Translations under genes and position numbers: made by a program
In this document: piece after piece, positions 18,670-28,016 of the stretch
Layout of the letters: every line of letters begins with the position of its first letter
Numbering within the stretch: position 1 is the stretch's first letter
Assembly: GCA_029779435.1 (NCBI GenBank)
Contig: JAKPAM010000052.1
Coordinates: 1-44,300, forward strand
DNA length: 44,300 bases
Reading direction: 5' to 3'
DNA from: Pseudomonadota bacterium
GTDB taxonomy: Bacteria > Pseudomonadota > Gammaproteobacteria > Burkholderiales > Burkholderiaceae_E
Notes under the pieces: model-generated
Told to the model about the DNA's origin: nothing
Databases searched by the model: none
Seen by the model: only the letters and a program-made list of their open reading frames with translations

Positions 18670-19554
18670 ATGAGCGACCCCCTTTCGGGCGGCGAACCCA
18701 AGCGATCGCTACTCGAACGATTGTCGTCGATGCTGGTCCGCGCGCCCGATGATCGCAGCCAGTTGCTGAACCTGCTGCGCCAGGCGCATGAGCGCGATCT
18801 GCTCGACGCCGACGCGATCTCGATGATCGAAGGCGTGATGCAGGTCTCGGACCTGGCGGTGCGTGACCTGATGGTGCCCCGCTCGCAGATGGGCGTCATC
18901 GACATTACCCAATCCCCGGCCGAATTCATCCCGCACGTCGTCGCGACCGCGCATTCGCGGTTTCCGGTCGTCGATGGCGACCGCGACAACGTCATCGGCA
19001 TCCTGCACGCCAAGGATCTGCTGCGGCTGTATACCGACGAGCATCCCGACGTGCGCGACCTGCTGCGGCCCGCGGTGTTCGTGCCCGAATCCAAGCGCCT
19101 GAACGTGCTGCTGCGCGATTTTCGCGGCAAGCACAACCACATCGCGATCGTCGTCGACGAGTACGGCGGCGTGGCCGGCCTGATCACGATCGAGGATGTG
19201 CTCGAACAGATCGTCGGCGACATCGAGGACGAGTTCGACTTCGACGAGGCCAGCGACCACATCGTCGCCACCGAGCCGGGCGTGCACGGCCCGCGCTACC
19301 GGGTGCGCGCGCTGACCGAGATCGAGCAATTCAACCAGAGCTTCGGCACGCATTTCTCGGACGAGGATTTCGATACGGTCGGCGGCCTGATCACCGACCA
19401 GTTCGGCCGCGTGCCGCGCCGCGGCGAGCACGTCGACCTCGAAGGCCTGCGGTTCGAAGTGCTGCGCGCCGATGCCCGGCAGGTCGACCTGCTGACGGTC
19501 GAGCGCCTGCCCGCGACCGCGGCCGACGGGGCCGACCGCGTGCCGGCTGGATGA
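18670..19554 (+). CDS. corC: CorC-type CBS-domain protein (Mg/Co homeostasis)
   Basis: This 294-residue protein has two CBS domains (VRDLMVPRSQMGVID; later HIAIVVDEYGGVAGLITIED) and a C-terminal CorC_HlyC transporter-associated domain (FDTVGGLITDQFGRVPRRGE). It lacks the DUF21 membrane part, as expected for soluble CorC/YbeX. Members affect Mg/Co handling and, beside ybeY, ribosome biology. It sits 151 bases after ybeY and overlaps lnt by ATGA. Confidence 0.93.
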   Translation: MSDPLSGGEPKRSLLERLSSMLVRAPDDRSQLLNLLRQAHERDLLDADAISMIEGVMQVSDLAVRDLMVPRSQMGVIDITQSPAEFIPHVVATAHSRFPVVDGDRDNVIGILHAKDLLRLYTDEHPDVRDLLRPAVFVPESKRLNVLLRDFRGKHNHIAIVVDEYGGVAGLITIEDVLEQIVGDIEDEFDFDEASDHIVATEPGVHGPRYRVRALTEIEQFNQSFGTHFSDEDFDTVGGLITDQFGRVPRRGEHVDLEGLRFEVLRADARQVDLLTVERLPATAADGADRVPAG

Positions 19555-21302
19555 AGTTCGCCGCACGTCTGGTGCGCACGGGCCTGGGCCCGCTGCTGGC
19601 CGGCCTGGTCCATGCCGTCGGCTTCTCGCCGATCGGCGGCGGATGGCTGCAGACGCTGTCACTCGCCGCGATGCTCGCGATCTGGCTGGCCCGACCGGCC
19701 GAAGGCTGGCGGCGCGGCGCCGCGATCGGCCTGTCGTTCGGCATGGGCTGGTTCGCCGGCGGCCTGTATTGGCTCTATATCAGCATGCACGATTTCGGCG
19801 GCATGCCGGCACCGCTGGCCGGCCTCGCGGTGCTGCTGTTCGCCGCGTATTTGTCACTGTTTCCGGCCGCGGTGCTGGTGATCGTCGATCGCCTGCGCGG
19901 GTTCGCTCGGCGATCGGTGCCGGGGTCCGTATCGGCATCCGCGTCCGTATCGGCATCCGCGTCCGCGTCGGCATCCACGTCTCCCTCTCCGTCGGCATCG
20001 GCATCGGCATCGGCGTCATCATTCGCGCCGTTCGGATCCGGGCTGGCGATCGCCATCGCGTTCGCCGCGTGCTGGATGCTCGCCGAATGGCTGCGCGGCA
20101 CGCTGTTCACCGGCTTTCCATGGCTGGCGATCGGCTACGCCCATGTCGACAGTCCGTTGGCCGGCTGGGCGCCCGTGCTCGGCGTGCTCGGCGTCGACGG
20201 CGCGGCGGCGATGCTCGCCTGCGGCCTGGCGCTGCTCGTGCAGCCGTGGGTGCGCCGCGCCGAGAAGCCGCCAGGAACCGCGCGCGTCGGTTGGCCCGTG
20301 CTCGTCGGCGCCGTCGTGCTGCCGCTGGCGATCGGCCAGGGACTGCGCCAGATCGCGTGGACCGAACCCGAAGGCGCACCGATGCCGGTGCGGCTCGTGC
20401 AGGGCAACGTGCCGCAATCGATGAAGTTCGACGCGCGGCACACGGCCCAGGCGATGCGCACTTATCTCGCGCTGATCGACCAGCCGCCGCTGGGCGACCC
20501 GCCCGCGCTGACCGTGTTGCCCGAAACCGCCTGGACGGTTCCGTGGCCCGGCACGCCGCCGGGCATCGTCGACGCGATGGTCGGCCCCGGCGCCGCGCGA
20601 GGCGGCGTGATCGCGATCGGCATGCCGATGACGCCGAACGAGCACTCGCTGCGCGACGCGCGCGCGGACGGCGACGACCCGATGCGCGTCGACATCGCCA
20701 ACAGCGTGCTGCTGCTCGACCGCGCCTCACCGGAGCGGCCGATCGCGCAGTACGACAAGCATCACCTGGTACCGTTCGGCGAGTTCATCCCGATCGGCTT
20801 CCAGTGGTTCGTACGGCTGATGAACATCCCGCTCGGCAGCTTCACGCGCGGCGCGATCGACCAGGCGCCGATCGCGATCGACGGCCAGCGCGTGGCGTTC
20901 AACATCTGCTACGAAGACCTGTTCGGCAACGAACTGCTGCCCGCGGTCCGCCGGGGCGCCAGCATCCTGATCAACGTCAGCAACCTCGGCTGGTTCGGTG
21001 ATTCGGTCGCGCTGCCGCAGCACCTGGCGATCGCGCGGCTGCGCGCGATCGAAACCGGCCGGCCGATGCTGCGCGCGACCAATACCGGCGTGACCGCGTC
21101 GATCGACGCGGCCGGCCGCGTGCGCGCCCGCCTCGCCACCGACGCGATCGGCGTGCTCGACGACGACGTGCAAGGCATGCGCGGCCTGACGCCGTATGCG
21201 CGCCTCGGCAACGCGTCGGCCGTGCTGCTCGCGTTGGCCGCGTTGGCGTTCGCCGCGGCCATCCTCGCCATCGAGGCCCGGCGACGCGCACCGATCCGCT
21301 AG
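19551..21302 (+). CDS. lnt: Apolipoprotein N-acyltransferase
   Basis: This inner-membrane enzyme adds the third acyl chain to lipoproteins. Several N-terminal helices precede a periplasmic nitrilase-like domain with all three catalytic residues: Glu in VLPETAW, Lys in [12 protein letters not shown] and Cys in [11 protein letters not shown]. The 583 residues exceed the usual 510-550. The excess is a Ser/Ala-rich repeat at about residues 120-158, built from tandem TCGGCA/TCCGCG hexamers between bases 19920 and 20020, which probably forms a loop between helices. A C-terminal helix closes the protein. It is coupled to corC. Confidence 0.95.
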   Translation: MKFAARLVRTGLGPLLAGLVHAVGFSPIGGGWLQTLSLAAMLAIWLARPAEGWRRGAAIGLSFGMGWFAGGLYWLYISMHDFGGMPAPLAGLAVLLFAAYLSLFPAAVLVIVDRLRGFARRSVPGSVSASASVSASASASASTSPSPSASASASASSFAPFGSGLAIAIAFAACWMLAEWLRGTLFTGFPWLAIGYAHVDSPLAGWAPVLGVLGVDGAAAMLACGLALLVQPWVRRAEKPPGTARVGWPVLVGAVVLPLAIGQGLRQIAWTEPEGAPMPVRLVQGNVPQSMKFDARHTAQAMRTYLALIDQPPLGDPPALTVLPETAWTVPWPGTPPGIVDAMVGPGAARGGVIAIGMPMTPNEHSLRDARADGDDPMRVDIANSVLLLDRASPERPIAQYDKHHLVPFGEFIPIGFQWFVRLMNIPLGSFTRGAIDQAPIAIDGQRVAFNICYEDLFGNELLPAVRRGASILINVSNLGWFGDSVALPQHLAIARLRAIETGRPMLRATNTGVTASIDAAGRVRARLATDAIGVLDDDVQGMRGLTPYARLGNASAVLLALAALAFAAAILAIEARRRAPIR

Positions 21303-21390
21303 AATCGCGCTTTCCGCTCCACGCCGAATTCCATCACCGCGATGCGCCGCCAACGGGCGCCGCGGCGCGATGCCGTCTGGCCCTCATCGA

Positions 21391-22299
21391 ATGCTGACCT
21401 TTCAACAGATCATCCTGCGCTTGCAGGAGTATTGGGACAAACAGGGCTGCGCGCTGCTGCAACCCTATGACATGGAAGTCGGCGCCGGTACCTTCCACAC
21501 GGCGACCTTCCTGCGCGCGATCGGCCCCGAGCCGTGGCGCGCCGCCTACGTGCAGCCGTCGCGCCGCCCCAAGGACGGCCGCTACGGCGACAACCCCAAC
21601 CGCTTGCAGCACTACTATCAGTACCAGGTCGTGCTCAAGCCGGCGCCGCCCGACATCCTCGACCTGTACCTCGGCTCGCTGCGCGCGCTGGGCATCGACA
21701 CGTCGATCAACGATGTCCGCTTCGTCGAGGACGACTGGGAATCGCCGACGCTCGGCGCATGGGGCCTGGGCTGGGAAGTCTGGCTCAACGGGATGGAAGT
21801 GACTCAGTTCACTTACTTCCAGGAAGTCGGGTCGCTCAAATGCGTGCCGACGACCGGCGAGATCACTTATGGCGTCGAGCGCCTGGCGATGTACCTGCAG
21901 GGCGTCGAGAGCATCTTCGACCTGAAATGGACCGACACGATCACTTATCGCGACGTGTTCCACCAGAACGAAGTCGAGCAGTCGACGTACAACTTCGAGC
22001 ACGCGAACGTCGCGATGCTGTTCCGCCATTTCGACGAGTACGAGGCCGAGGCGCGCAAGCTGATCGACGCGCAACTCGCGCTGCCGGCCTACGAGATGGT
22101 CATGAAATGCTCGCACACGTTCAACCTGCTCGATGCGCGCGGATCGATCTCGGTGACCGAGCGCGCCGCATACATCGGGCGCGTGCGCAACCTGGCCCGC
22201 GCCGTCGCGCAGGCCTACTATGATTCACGCGAGCGGCTCGGGTTCCCGATGCTTACCGGTGCCGCCAACGCCTCCGCTTCCGCCCAGCCCGCCGCATGA
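21391..22299 (+). CDS. glyQ: Glycyl-tRNA synthetase alpha subunit
   Basis: The 302 residues from ATG 21391 open with [15 protein letters not shown], the family's standard start; an ATG at 21370 would add seven residues. Class II signatures include [13 protein letters not shown] text ([17 protein letters not shown]), [13 protein letters not shown] and [18 protein letters not shown]. It charges tRNA-Gly together with the beta subunit. The ATGA overlap with glyS fits the equal production needed for the heterotetramer. Confidence 0.98.
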   Translation: MLTFQQIILRLQEYWDKQGCALLQPYDMEVGAGTFHTATFLRAIGPEPWRAAYVQPSRRPKDGRYGDNPNRLQHYYQYQVVLKPAPPDILDLYLGSLRALGIDTSINDVRFVEDDWESPTLGAWGLGWEVWLNGMEVTQFTYFQEVGSLKCVPTTGEITYGVERLAMYLQGVESIFDLKWTDTITYRDVFHQNEVEQSTYNFEHANVAMLFRHFDEYEAEARKLIDAQLALPAYEMVMKCSHTFNLLDARGSISVTERAAYIGRVRNLARAVAQAYYDSRERLGFPMLTGAANASASAQPAA

Positions 22300-24446
22300 C
22301 CGGGACGACCGCCGTGACCGAGCCCCAGACTCCCGCCAGCGCGCCGCTGCTGGTCGAACTGTTCACCGAAGAACTGCCGCCCAAGGCATTGAAGCGCCTG
22401 GGCGACGCCTTTGCCGACGGTGTCGCCGCCGGCCTCGCGCAACACGGCCTGATCGACGGCGATCCGGCCGGCCGCCAGACGTTCGCGACGCCGCGCCGGC
22501 TGGCCGTGCTGCTGCCGGCCGTCATCGAACGCGCGCCCGACCGGCGCGTCGAACTGAAGGGTCCGTCGCTGAAGGTCGGCCTGGACGCGCAGGGTGAACC
22601 GACGCAGGCGCTGCATAAGTGGGCCGCCAAACAGGGCGTCGCGATCGATGCGCTGCGCCGCGGCTCCGACGGCAAGCAGGACGTGTTCTTCGCCGACAGC
22701 GTCGTTAGCGGCCAAACGCTCGATGCCGTGCTGCAAGCGGTGATCGACGACGCGCTGGCGCGGCTGCCGATCCCGAAGGTCATGCAGTACCAGTTGGCCG
22801 ACGGCCACACCAGCGTCAGCTTCGTGCGGCCTGCGCACGGCCTGATCGCGCTGCACGGTGAACGCGTCGTGCCGGCCCGCGTGCTCGGCCTCGATGCCGG
22901 CCGCACGACGCAGGGCCACCGCTTCCAATCCAGCGGCACGCTGTCGATCGCGCATGCCGACGACTATGCGCGAGTGCTCGAACACGACGGCCGCGTGATC
23001 GCCGGCTTCGACGCGCGCCGCGCGCGGATCGACGAGGCGCTGCGCACCACCGCCGCGAGCCTGAACGCCTCGCTGGGCGACGAGTCGGGCGTGGCGCCGC
23101 TGCTCGACGAGGTCACCGCGCTGGTCGAATGGCCGGCCGTCTACGTCGGACGCTTCGAGGCACAGTTCCTGCAAGTGCCGCAGGAATGCCTGATCCTGAC
23201 GATGCGCACGAACCAGAAGTACTTCCCACTGTTCGACGCGCAGGACCGGCTGCTGCCCGAGTTCCTGATCGTGTCGAACATGGCGGTGTCCGATCCGCGC
23301 TTCATCATCGACGGCAACCAGCGGGTCGTGCGACCGCGGCTGGCCGACGCCCGCTTCTTCTTCGAGACCGACCAGAAGACGCCGCTGGCGGCACGCGTGC
23401 CGCAGTTAGCGTCTGTCGTCTACCACGCGCGGCTCGGCACCCAGGCGCAGCGCAGCGAACGCGTGCAGCGGATCGCGCGCCCGATCGCCGAAGCACTGGG
23501 ACAAGATGCCACGCTGGCCGAACGCGCCGCACTGCTGGCCAAGACCGACCTGCTGACCGGCATGGTCGGCGAGTTCCCCGAGCTGCAGGGCATCATGGGC
23601 CGCTACTACGCGACGCACGACGGCGAGCCCGCGGCCGTCGCCGACGCGATCGCCGAGCAGTACCAGCCCCGCTTCGCCGGCGATGCGCTGCCGGCCAGCC
23701 CGACCGGCACCGTGCTCGCACTGGCCGACAAGCTCGAAACGCTGGCCGGCCTGTTCGGCATCGGCCAGTTGCCGACCGGCGACAAGGATCCGTTCGCGCT
23801 GCGCCGCCATGCGCTCGGCGTGCTGCGGATGCTGATCGAAAAGCGCCTGCCGCTGGCGCTCGACAAGCTGATCGATGATGCGTGCGCGGTGTTCACGCCG
23901 CTCGGCGCCGACAAGCCGGCGCGCCCGACGCGCGAGACGCTGCTCGCGTTCTTCCACGACCGCCTGGCCGGCTACCTGCGCGAACTGGGTTACAGCGCCA
24001 ACGAGGTCGCGGCCGTCGTCGACCAGGCGCCGACGCGGCTGGCCGACCTGCCCGCGCGGCTCAAGGCGCTGCGCGAGTTCGCGCGGCTGCCCGAAGCGCA
24101 GTCGCTGGCCGGCGCCAACAAGCGGATCGGCAACATCCTGAAGAAATCCGGCACCGAAGCCGACGGCGCATCGCTCGATGAGGCACGGCTGGTCGAGCCC
24201 GCCGAGAAGGCCTTGGCCGAGCTGGTCGTCACGCTCGAACCGTCGATCGCGCAGCGGATGCGCGACGAGGACTTCAACGGCGCGCTGCTCGGCCTGGCCC
24301 GGGCACGCGGCCCGGTCGACGCGTTCTTCGACGAGGTCATGGTGATGGCCGAGGATCCGGCGGTGCGCGCCAATCGCCTCGCGCTGCTGGCACGGCTGCA
24401 GGCGATGATGAACCAGGTCGCCGACATCTCGCGGCTGGCTGCCTGA
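22296..24446 (+). CDS. glyS: Glycyl-tRNA synthetase beta subunit
   Basis: The 716-residue length is normal for bacterial GlyS. The protein starts with the family motif [15 protein letters not shown] and contains the conserved tRNA-handling motifs [23 protein letters not shown] and an HD-like central part ([24 protein letters not shown]). The C-terminal anticodon-binding region ends in [19 protein letters not shown]. It overlaps glyQ upstream and shares one base with gmhB downstream (TGATG). Confidence 0.98.
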   Translation: MTGTTAVTEPQTPASAPLLVELFTEELPPKALKRLGDAFADGVAAGLAQHGLIDGDPAGRQTFATPRRLAVLLPAVIERAPDRRVELKGPSLKVGLDAQGEPTQALHKWAAKQGVAIDALRRGSDGKQDVFFADSVVSGQTLDAVLQAVIDDALARLPIPKVMQYQLADGHTSVSFVRPAHGLIALHGERVVPARVLGLDAGRTTQGHRFQSSGTLSIAHADDYARVLEHDGRVIAGFDARRARIDEALRTTAASLNASLGDESGVAPLLDEVTALVEWPAVYVGRFEAQFLQVPQECLILTMRTNQKYFPLFDAQDRLLPEFLIVSNMAVSDPRFIIDGNQRVVRPRLADARFFFETDQKTPLAARVPQLASVVYHARLGTQAQRSERVQRIARPIAEALGQDATLAERAALLAKTDLLTGMVGEFPELQGIMGRYYATHDGEPAAVADAIAEQYQPRFAGDALPASPTGTVLALADKLETLAGLFGIGQLPTGDKDPFALRRHALGVLRMLIEKRLPLALDKLIDDACAVFTPLGADKPARPTRETLLAFFHDRLAGYLRELGYSANEVAAVVDQAPTRLADLPARLKALREFARLPEAQSLAGANKRIGNILKKSGTEADGASLDEARLVEPAEKALAELVVTLEPSIAQRMRDEDFNGALLGLARARGPVDAFFDEVMVMAEDPAVRANRLALLARLQAMMNQVADISRLAA

Positions 24447-24994
24447 TGCCCGCGACCGCGCTCCGGCTGGTGATCCTCGATCGTGATGGCGTCATCAATC
24501 ACGATAGCGACGCCTACATCAAGAGCCCCGACGAATGGCAGCCGATCGACGGCAGCCTCGAAGCGATCGGCCGGCTCTGCGCTGCGGGTTACCGCGTCGT
24601 CGTCGCCACCAACCAGTCCGGCATCGCGCGGGGACTGTTCGATCTGGCCACGCTGGGCGCGATCCACTCCAAGATGCATCAGTGCGCCGCACAGGCCGGC
24701 GGCCACATCGATGCGGTGTTCTTCTGCCCGCATGCGGGCGACACGCAATGCGAGTGCCGCAAGCCCAAGCCCGGCATGATTCTCGAGATCCTGCGCCGCT
24801 ACGGCACGCTGCCCGACGAGGTGTTCGTCATCGGCGACTCGCTGCGCGACGTGCAGGCCGCGGCCGCCGCGCAGTGCCGGCCCGGCCTCGTGCTGACCGG
24901 CAACGGCCGCAAGACGCAGGACATGGACCTGCCGTTCGGCACCGTGATCGAGGCCGATCTGGCCAGCTTCGTCGATCACGTGCTGCTCGCTTAG
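24446..24994 (+). CDS. gmhB: D-glycero-beta-D-manno-heptose-1,7-bisphosphate 7-phosphatase
   Basis: This 182-residue HAD-family phosphatase has motif I LDRDGVINHDS, motif II TNQSGIARG, and motif III/IV KPKPGM with GDSLRDVQAA. The zinc-binding loop FFCPHAGDTQCECRKP is specific for GmhB. It removes the 7-phosphate in ADP-heptose synthesis for the LPS inner core. Immediately after its stop lies a long palindromic element that separates it from the acyltransferase gene. Confidence 0.95.
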   Translation: MPATALRLVILDRDGVINHDSDAYIKSPDEWQPIDGSLEAIGRLCAAGYRVVVATNQSGIARGLFDLATLGAIHSKMHQCAAQAGGHIDAVFFCPHAGDTQCECRKPKPGMILEILRRYGTLPDEVFVIGDSLRDVQAAAAAQCRPGLVLTGNGRKTQDMDLPFGTVIEADLASFVDHVLLA

Positions 24995-25001
24995 TGGACA
25001 T

Positions 25002-25271
25002 TAGGGTCTGTTGACATATGAATCGAGCCCGCGTGAGCCCCGGCAAAGAGCGCAATCGAGGCGCAAAGCGCAGCCGTGCCGCGTGGCACGGCGAGCATTT
25101 GCAACGCGGAGTGCGCTCTTTGCCGGGACTCACCCGAAGGGCCGGACCGATACGGGGTTCAGGGCTTCGTTGCCGCCTCCTTACAGGGAGCCACCCTGCG
25201 CGTCGGCGGCGCCTCCCCCTGAACCCCGTATCGGTCCGGCGCGGGCTCGATTCATATGTCAACAGACCCTA
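25002..25271. repeat. 270-bp nested palindrome, MITE-like, cloverleaf fold
   Basis: The outer arms 25002-25033 and 25240-25271 are perfect 32-bp inverted repeats, beginning TAGGGTCTGTTGACATATG. Inside are two further inverted repeats: 25033-25054 with 25112-25133 (22 bp, one mismatch), and 25141-25164 with 25217-25240 (24 bp, perfect). A smaller hairpin (25073-25080/25085-25092) sits inside the first. The whole can fold as one closing stem with two long hairpins. It has no convincing gene. The GGGTCTGTTGACA-type ends and flanking TA resemble non-autonomous relatives of insertion sequences (an IS5-like origin is a guess). It lies between gmhB and plsC and may affect read-through. Confidence 0.85.
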
Positions 25272-25299
25272 GTTAACGCTGATCTCGGAGCCGACGTCG

Positions 25300-26040
25300 A
25301 TGCCCCATCTGCGCGCCGCGCTGTTCCTGCTGTTCGAGTTGCTGACGGTGATCCCCTGGGCGATCCTGTGCCTGTTCTGCGCGGTCCTGCCGCGTCGATG
25401 GCGTTACGCGTTCACCGCGCGCTGGCCGGCGATGCAGATATGGGCCGCGCGCTGGCTGCTGGGGATCCGGTACCAGGTCATCGGCGCGGAAAACCTGCCG
25501 ACCGGCCCGGCGGTCCTGCTGTCCAAGCACCAGTCGACGTGGGAGACGCTGTTCTATCCAAGCTACATCCGGCGCGAGTTGTGCTTCGTGTTCAAGCGTG
25601 AGCTGCTGTACATTCCGTTCTTTGGATGGGGAATCGGTCTGCTCGACATGATCCACATCAATCGCGGCCGCGGTGCCAGCGCGTTCGAGGAAATCGTCCA
25701 GCAAGGCGCGGCCAAGCTCGCGCAGGGCCGCTGGATCATCATGTTTCCCGAGGGCACCCGCACGCCGGTCGGCAAGATCGGCCGCTACAAGAGCGGCGGC
25801 GCGCGGCTCGCGGTGCGCACGGGCGCGCCGGTCGTACCGATCGCCGTCAACGCCGGCCGATGCTGGCCGCGCAAAGCCTTCATCAAGACACCGGGCCTCG
25901 TCACTGTCTCGTTCGGACCGCCGATCACGACCTCCGGCCGTTCCGCCGACGCAGTCAACACCGAAGTCCAGCAGTGGATCGAGGCCGAGATGCGACGCAT
26001 CAGCCCCGACGATTATCACCAGGAATCCCGCCCCGCATGA
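25300..26040 (+). CDS. plsC: 1-acyl-sn-glycerol-3-phosphate acyltransferase
   Basis: This 246-residue PlsC-family enzyme has an N-terminal membrane helix (LFLLFELLTVIPWAILCLF). The acyltransferase motif I is HQSTWE, with Glu in place of the usual Asp of HX4D, as is common in betaproteobacterial members. Motif III is FPEGTRTP, and PVVPIAVNAG follows. It makes phosphatidic acid at the inner membrane. It overlaps the next gene by ATGA. Confidence 0.93.
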   Translation: MPHLRAALFLLFELLTVIPWAILCLFCAVLPRRWRYAFTARWPAMQIWAARWLLGIRYQVIGAENLPTGPAVLLSKHQSTWETLFYPSYIRRELCFVFKRELLYIPFFGWGIGLLDMIHINRGRGASAFEEIVQQGAAKLAQGRWIIMFPEGTRTPVGKIGRYKSGGARLAVRTGAPVVPIAVNAGRCWPRKAFIKTPGLVTVSFGPPITTSGRSADAVNTEVQQWIEAEMRRISPDDYHQESRPA

Positions 26041-26855
26041 CCCGTCCGCGACAAGCGCCTCGCGACGCGGCCGACGCCGCGCTGCAACTGAGCCTGCCGC
26101 TGTTCGACGCGCTACGTCGCGTCGATCCCGCCCCCCTTCCCGGCCGCCGCATCGTGCGCCTCGAACAGCAGATCGTCGAGTACCAGTTGACGCGCTCGCG
26201 CCGGCGCACGATCGGTTTTCTCGTCGATGACCGCGGCCTGTCCGTCACCGCGCCGCGCTGGGTCACGCTCGCGTGCATCGAGCAGGCGCTGGTCGAGAAA
26301 GCCCGCTGGATCCTGCGCAAGCTCGACGAATGGCGCCAGCACGCGGCGCGCCGCGAGCGGCTGGCGATCCAGTGGGAAGACGGCGCCAGCCTGCCGCTGC
26401 TGGGCGCGTCGCTGCGCATGCAGCGCGTCAGCGCGGCTCGCGTCGCGGTGCACCGCGAAGACGAGGTCTTGTGGGTCGGCCTGCCCGACGATGCCGGCGT
26501 CGAGGTGTTTCGCGATGCCGTCCAGCACTGGGTCCGGCGGCAGGCGCTCGACTTGTTCGAGCAGCGGCTCGCGCACTTCGCGGGACTGCTGGGCCAGGGC
26601 CCCAGCCGCTGGGGTCTGTCGTCGGCGCGCACGCGCTGGGGCAGTTGCGGCCCCGACGGCGCGATCCGGCTCAACTGGCGGCTGATGTTTTTTCCGCCGC
26701 ATATCGTCGACTACGTGGTAGCCCACGAACTGGCCCATTTGAAGGAGCTGAACCACAGCCGGCGGTTCTGGGACGTGGTTGGGCAGATCTATCCTGACTA
26801 CGCGAAAGCGCGGGCGTGGCTGCGCAGCTACCCTGATGATCTTGCGTTGAACTAA
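26037..26855 (+). CDS. YgjP-type (DUF45/M48-like) metallopeptidase
   Basis: This 272-residue protein has the zinc motif HELAH followed by KELNHSRRFWDVV, and upstream RTRWGSCGPDGAIRLNWRL, the signature block of the YgjP/DUF45 family. The N-terminal half has the usual beta-rich start (VEYQLTRSRRRTIGFLVDD). Family members are predicted zinc peptidases with poorly known substrates. It is coupled to plsC by ATGA, the standard neighbour in Burkholderiales. Confidence 0.92.
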   Translation: MTRPRQAPRDAADAALQLSLPLFDALRRVDPAPLPGRRIVRLEQQIVEYQLTRSRRRTIGFLVDDRGLSVTAPRWVTLACIEQALVEKARWILRKLDEWRQHAARRERLAIQWEDGASLPLLGASLRMQRVSAARVAVHREDEVLWVGLPDDAGVEVFRDAVQHWVRRQALDLFEQRLAHFAGLLGQGPSRWGLSSARTRWGSCGPDGAIRLNWRLMFFPPHIVDYVVAHELAHLKELNHSRRFWDVVGQIYPDYAKARAWLRSYPDDLALN

Positions 26856-26876
26856 GTACGGCAAAGGCACACTGAT

Positions 26877-27323
26877 ATGCGTCTCCTGCACACGATGCTG
26901 CGCGTCGGCGACCTGCGGCGCTCGATCACGTTCTACACGGACGTGATGGGCATGACGCTGCTGCGCACGACCGATCGTCCCGAGCAGCAATACTCGCTCG
27001 CGTTCGTCGGCTATGGCGATGAAGGTTCGAACAGCGTCATCGAGCTGACGTACAACTATGGTGTCGACCGGTATGAACTGGGCACGGCCTTCGGCCACCT
27101 GGCGATCGAAGTGCCGGACGTGGCTGCGGCTTGCGAGCGGATCCGAGCTGCCGGTGGGAAGGTCACGCGCGAGGCTGGGCCGGTCAAGGGTGGGAAGACG
27201 GTTATCGCGTTCGTTGAGGATCCGGATGGCTATAAGATCGAGTTGATACAAGGAAAATCAACAACTCACGACGACGAACGCCAGTCGGACGCGAAAAACA
27301 CCGATCCACTGCGCAGCGCGTAG
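26877..27323 (+). CDS. gloA: Lactoylglutathione lyase (glyoxalase I)
   Basis: This 148-residue glyoxalase has the paired beta-alpha-beta folds and metal ligands of Glo[14 protein letters not shown] (His), then [11 protein letters not shown] (Glu), [10 protein letters not shown] (His) and a Glu in the segment ending [12 protein letters not shown]. It converts the methylglyoxal-glutathione adduct to S-lactoylglutathione. The last ~20 residues (from GKST) go beyond the usual end of the enzyme and look like random low-GC sequence. The change coincides with the start of the foreign island, so the original 3' end may have been replaced. Confidence 0.95.
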   Translation: MRLLHTMLRVGDLRRSITFYTDVMGMTLLRTTDRPEQQYSLAFVGYGDEGSNSVIELTYNYGVDRYELGTAFGHLAIEVPDVAAACERIRAAGGKVTREAGPVKGGKTVIAFVEDPDGYKIELIQGKSTTHDDERQSDAKNTDPLRSA

Positions 27324-27335
27324 CAGATAGACAAC

Positions 27336-27363
27336 AGAAGCCCGCGCAGGCGGGCTTCTGTTT
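27336..27363 (+). terminator. Rho-independent terminator after gloA
   Basis: A perfect 10-bp stem, AGAAGCCCGC (27336-27345) with GCGGGCTTCT (27350-27359), has a 4-base loop and a short T run after it. A second 7-bp hairpin (27366-27372/27379-27385) follows directly. It closes the housekeeping operon and marks the left edge of the island. Confidence 0.85.
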
Positions 27364-27385
27364 GTGTGCGGTGATGGGACCGCAC

Positions 27386-28016
27386 CCATGGCTACCAATT
27401 CCCTTTCCCGACAACTAACTGCCTTCAGTTCGTGGTTGCCGAACGGCAGTTCAAGACTGGACTGAGACGTTCATGCATGCGGCCAGAATGTCGGCTAGCT
27501 TCAGAAGCGGTCATTTGACGGTCGGCATGACGAATGGACGTGGCACTTCGAAATCGAAGCGCCAAATACTCGGCGCAGTTGTCGCCGGACATAGCCGCTT
27601 CCACCACTATGCACTTCGGGCTAGTGTATCTTCCGGCACTGCTCTGGTCAGGCAGACGTGCAACATTTCAAGAAGCTTGAACTGATAGGCAGCCCCACAC
27701 CAAGCAGACCCCGCTCGCGGGGACGATGGAGCCTCATCGTTCGTGGTGGGCCGGCGGCAACCGGCCATAGGCGAGTGTCGGCGGCGAACAGCTTTCGAGT
27801 ACGCTATGCATGCCAACATTTCCTTCCAATCGACCGCCTTCGGATGCGGCAGAAGTTGGGCATTTGAGGACGATCAAGAAGATTGCGCAAGAACTGGAGA
27901 GTACGCGCAAGCGCCTGACCGTCGACTGGTCTGCACGTGTGAGCATGCAGACCAAAGTGCTCGGAGAATTCTTCGCGTAGCGAGCCAACCAAGTTAAATT
28001 CAAACCTATTCAGCTG
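27386..28016. other. 631-base gap, no gene recognised; island left flank
   Basis: GC falls visibly here compared with the operon to the left. Short open frames on both strands show no family motif, no sensible start and no codon bias, so I call none. The stretch contains the hairpin cluster at 27709-27766 and must also hold the promoter of the defence operon. I could not pick out a convincing -35/-10 pair. Confidence 0.6.
27709..27766 (+). ncRNA. Three tandem hairpins, candidate structured RNA
   Basis: Three perfect stem-loops follow each other: CCCCG/CGGGG at 27709-27713/27718-27722 with loop CTCG; ACGATG/CATCGT at 27723-27728/27735-27740; GGCCGG/CCGGCC at 27749-27754/27761-27766. They lie about 250 bases before the dCTP deaminase start. 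In the described AvcID systems a small RNA (AvcI) encoded just upstream inhibits the deaminase AvcD, so an RNA inhibitor is possible here. This is a hypothesis from position and structure only; no sequence match to AvcI is claimed. Confidence 0.3.

Noticed and set aside
25011..25601. Frames running through the palindromic element
   Set aside because: They arise from the inverted repeats and read out of frame into plsC; no protein-like features.
27366..27385. tRNA or attachment site at the left island edge
   Set aside because: Only a short hairpin; no cloverleaf with anticodon or acceptor stem, and no matching copy was found at the right edge.
27425..28003. Several short frames of 60-90 codons before the defence operon
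   Set aside because: No ribosome site, family motif or codon bias, and they occur on both strands over the same bases.
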